A stretch of DNA of 64,000 nt from Porticoccus sp963974675 (GTDB lineage: Bacteria > Pseudomonadota > Gammaproteobacteria > Pseudomonadales > Porticoccaceae): NCBI GenBank assembly GCA_963974675.1, contig CAXBDQ010000007.1, positions 1 through 64,000 of the forward strand. Direction: 5' to 3'. Each line of letters opens with the position of its first letter. The stretch's first letter is position 1. The notes beneath the pieces are model-generated. The model ran no database searches. It was not told the DNA's origin and worked only from the letters and a program-made list of their open reading frames with translations. Position numbers and translations under genes: made by a program. Shown here one piece after another: positions 62,508-64,000 of the stretch.

Positions 62508-63059
62508 TTAGCTCTCTTTATTAGTTTCTTTTTCTAATGCGCTTTGAGCGCGTTTTTTGTTGCGGGCTTCCCAGTTTTTGATCACCTTCCATCGCCATAG
62601 TTGATAAATGATCAGGTAGGCTAAGCCACCACAGATTAGGCCGCAAATCAGACTGCCCGTTATCAAGGGTAGCCATATGGCTTCACCCTGTGCAAGGGCC
62701 CAATCCCACGTTAATTCAATGCTAAAAGGTATAAATTCCTGTCCAATCAATAAAACGCCAACACTGTAACTGAATAGAAACATAGGGGCGACGGTGAGGG
62801 GGTTGCTGACCCAGATAAGGGCCATGGCGACTGGTAAATTAGTACGAAAAAAAAGCGCAAGTAAAGCGGCAACAATTGTTTGACCGGGAATAGGCAGGAA
62901 TGCACAAAACAGCCCGATAAAGCATGAGGCTGAAATGGATGTTCGATTGATATGGAATAAATTAGGATCCTTAAACAAGGGCCCCATCCAGTGGATAGCT
63001 CGGCTTTCTACAATTTTATGGGGGTCAGGTAACCACCGACGTAAGGTCTTCCTAGGCAT
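62508..63059 (-). CDS. DUF2062 family membrane protein
   Basis: This protein of 183 residues has hydrophobic helices at about 43-75, 79-106 and 128-153. The pattern SCFIGLFCAFLPIPGQTIVAALLALFFRTNLPVAMALIWVSNPLT is the DUF2062 core; the family occurs near lol and comEC genes in Pseudomonas and relatives. The C-terminus is lysine-rich and cytoplasmic. The role is unknown. It converges on lolE with 31 bp between the stop codons. Confidence 0.85.
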   Translation of the reverse strand: MPRKTLRRWLPDPHKIVESRAIHWMGPLFKDPNLFHINRTSISASCFIGLFCAFLPIPGQTIVAALLALFFRTNLPVAMALIWVSNPLTVAPMFLFSYSVGVLLIGQEFIPFSIELTWDWALAQGEAIWLPLITGSLICGLICGGLAYLIIYQLWRWKVIKNWEARNKKRAQSALEKETNKES

Positions 63060-63292
63060 AACTTCCTGGCCAGAAGAAAATAATGCGCGATTATGCCCAG
63101 TTTTATACAGTTAGACCACTGCTTATACCAACTGGGTTGAAAGTAAGCGTGGGTTTGAGGGGCACTGTTATTTTGAAAGTGGCGATGTTGTGATAGTACC
63201 GTGTGAAAGTGACAAGATGTAATATTGTTGCTCGACAGCATGCCTATAAAGTCTGATCTAGATTAACGTAATGAGATAATAAGGAATATCTT

Positions 63293-64000
63293 ATGGAAAC
63301 ACTTTACACGAGTTGGGTATATACCATCCTGAATTTCCTAGCAGCGGGCTTTGTTGTACTGTTAGGCTTGGGTCTTGTTTCGTTGGTCGTTATTTACATT
63401 CTGGATGTTACCCAAACTAAACAAGCGGTTCGTCGTAATTATCCAATAATTGGACGGTTCCGTTATCTTTTTGAGCATATGGGTGAATTCTTCCGGCAAT
63501 ACTTTTTTGCCATGGATAGAGAGGAATTACCCTTTAATCGTGCCGAACGCTCTTGGGTATACAGGGCGGCCAAAAATGTTGATCGAACGTTGGCATTTGG
63601 CTCTACTCGTGACCTTCGTCCAGCGGGTTCCATTTATTTTGTGAATTGCGCTTATCCGACACTAGATGAAGATGCTGTTGCCGCCAGCCCTATTACTATT
63701 GGCCCTTATTGTGAACAACCCTATACCACGGCATCCCTCACAAATATTTCAGGTATGAGCTATGGCGCGTTGTCGAAACCGGCGGTGCAGGCACTTTCCT
63801 ATGGTGCAAAGAAGGCAGGGTGTTGGCTTAATACTGGTGAGGGTGGAATGTCGTCTTATCACCTAGAAGGGGGATGTGACATTGTTTTCCAAATTGGTAC
63901 TGCAAAATTTGGTGTTTGTGATAGCGAGGGGAAACTGAGTGACGAGCGATTAAAAAAAGCGGCTGCTCATCCAGAAGTTAAAATGTTTGAAATTAAATTA
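63293..64000 (+). CDS. FMN-binding glutamate synthase family protein (5' part, cut by window end)
   Basis: The first 236 codons lie in the window. A membrane helix (about 12-38) is followed by RNYPIIGRFRYLFEHMGEFFRQYFF and the TIM-barrel start of a GltB-type central domain (FVNCAYPTLDEDAVAAS, TTASLTNISGMSYGALSKPAV, CWLNTGEGGMSSYHL). The short, membrane-anchored form is the stand-alone GltB2-like family and not canonical glutamate synthase. The substrate is not established for this class. The ATG follows AAGGA. The 3' end is beyond the window. Confidence 0.87.
   Translation, partial: METLYTSWVYTILNFLAAGFVVLLGLGLVSLVVIYILDVTQTKQAVRRNYPIIGRFRYLFEHMGEFFRQYFFAMDREELPFNRAERSWVYRAAKNVDRTLAFGSTRDLRPAGSIYFVNCAYPTLDEDAVAASPITIGPYCEQPYTTASLTNISGMSYGALSKPAVQALSYGAKKAGCWLNTGEGGMSSYHLEGGCDIVFQIGTAKFGVCDSEGKLSDERLKKAAAHPEVKMFEIKL

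Overview
The window is a chromosome segment from a gammaproteobacterium. The evidence is the gene order tig-clpP-clpX-lon-hupB-ppiD, a fadBA pair, lolCDE, sthA, acnB, ppc, tex, and a ColR/ColS pair close to the Pseudomonas form. Moderate GC, an intracellular PHA depolymerase and an integron-type cassette point to a marine or aquatic lineage; a Cellvibrionales/Spongiibacteraceae-like host is my guess, not shown by the sequence. Most of the window is ordinary core genome, with small islands of accessory or decaying DNA.

Layout. 0-4.3 kb: envelope-stress module colR-colS-dgkA-eptA, in which EptA makes diacylglycerol when it decorates lipid A and DgkA recycles it. 4.4-8.3 kb: a glutathione transferase, rsmE, a MOSC protein and an FAD/[2Fe-2S] reductase. 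8.8-18.4 kb: a concentration of tRNA-modification genes (cmoM, trhP, trhO, miaE) with a J-domain membrane protein, a PHA depolymerase and acnB between them. 18.5-24 kb: a class II amidotransferase, a fused pyrD-pyrK-type dihydroorotate dehydrogenase, and ppc. 24.07-24.73 kb: a modular 36-bp repeat array (A-B-B-A-B) beside one integron gene cassette with a well-formed attC and no integrase in the window. 25-36 kb: lpxH, ppiB, an EamA transporter, glnS, cysS, a radical SAM protein, two gene remnants (mscL, EamA-like), carbonic anhydrase, glpD/ugpQ and folD.

36.3-48.1 kb: a tRNA-Pro/Arg/His operon with a clear promoter, an LpxO-like lipid A hydroxylase, a second MOSC protein, a DUF1415 protein, tex, a methyltransferase, fadBA, a lipoprotein gene with two compensating frameshifts, a phosphomannose-isomerase-like protein and tRNA-Leu. 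48.6-57.1 kb: the protein quality-control cluster, with a candidate sigma-32 promoter at lon. 57.3-64 kb: sthA, a small secreted protein, lolCDE, a DUF2062 protein, and the 5' part of an FMN-binding glutamate-synthase-family gene that leaves the window.

The strongest unusual items are the lone integron cassette with its repeats, the grouping of both U34 hydroxylases with CmoM and MiaE, the PyrD-PyrK fusion, the doubly frameshifted lipoprotein and the phased repeats before dgkA-eptA. I found no CRISPR array, prophage, IS transposase or recognisable new defence system.
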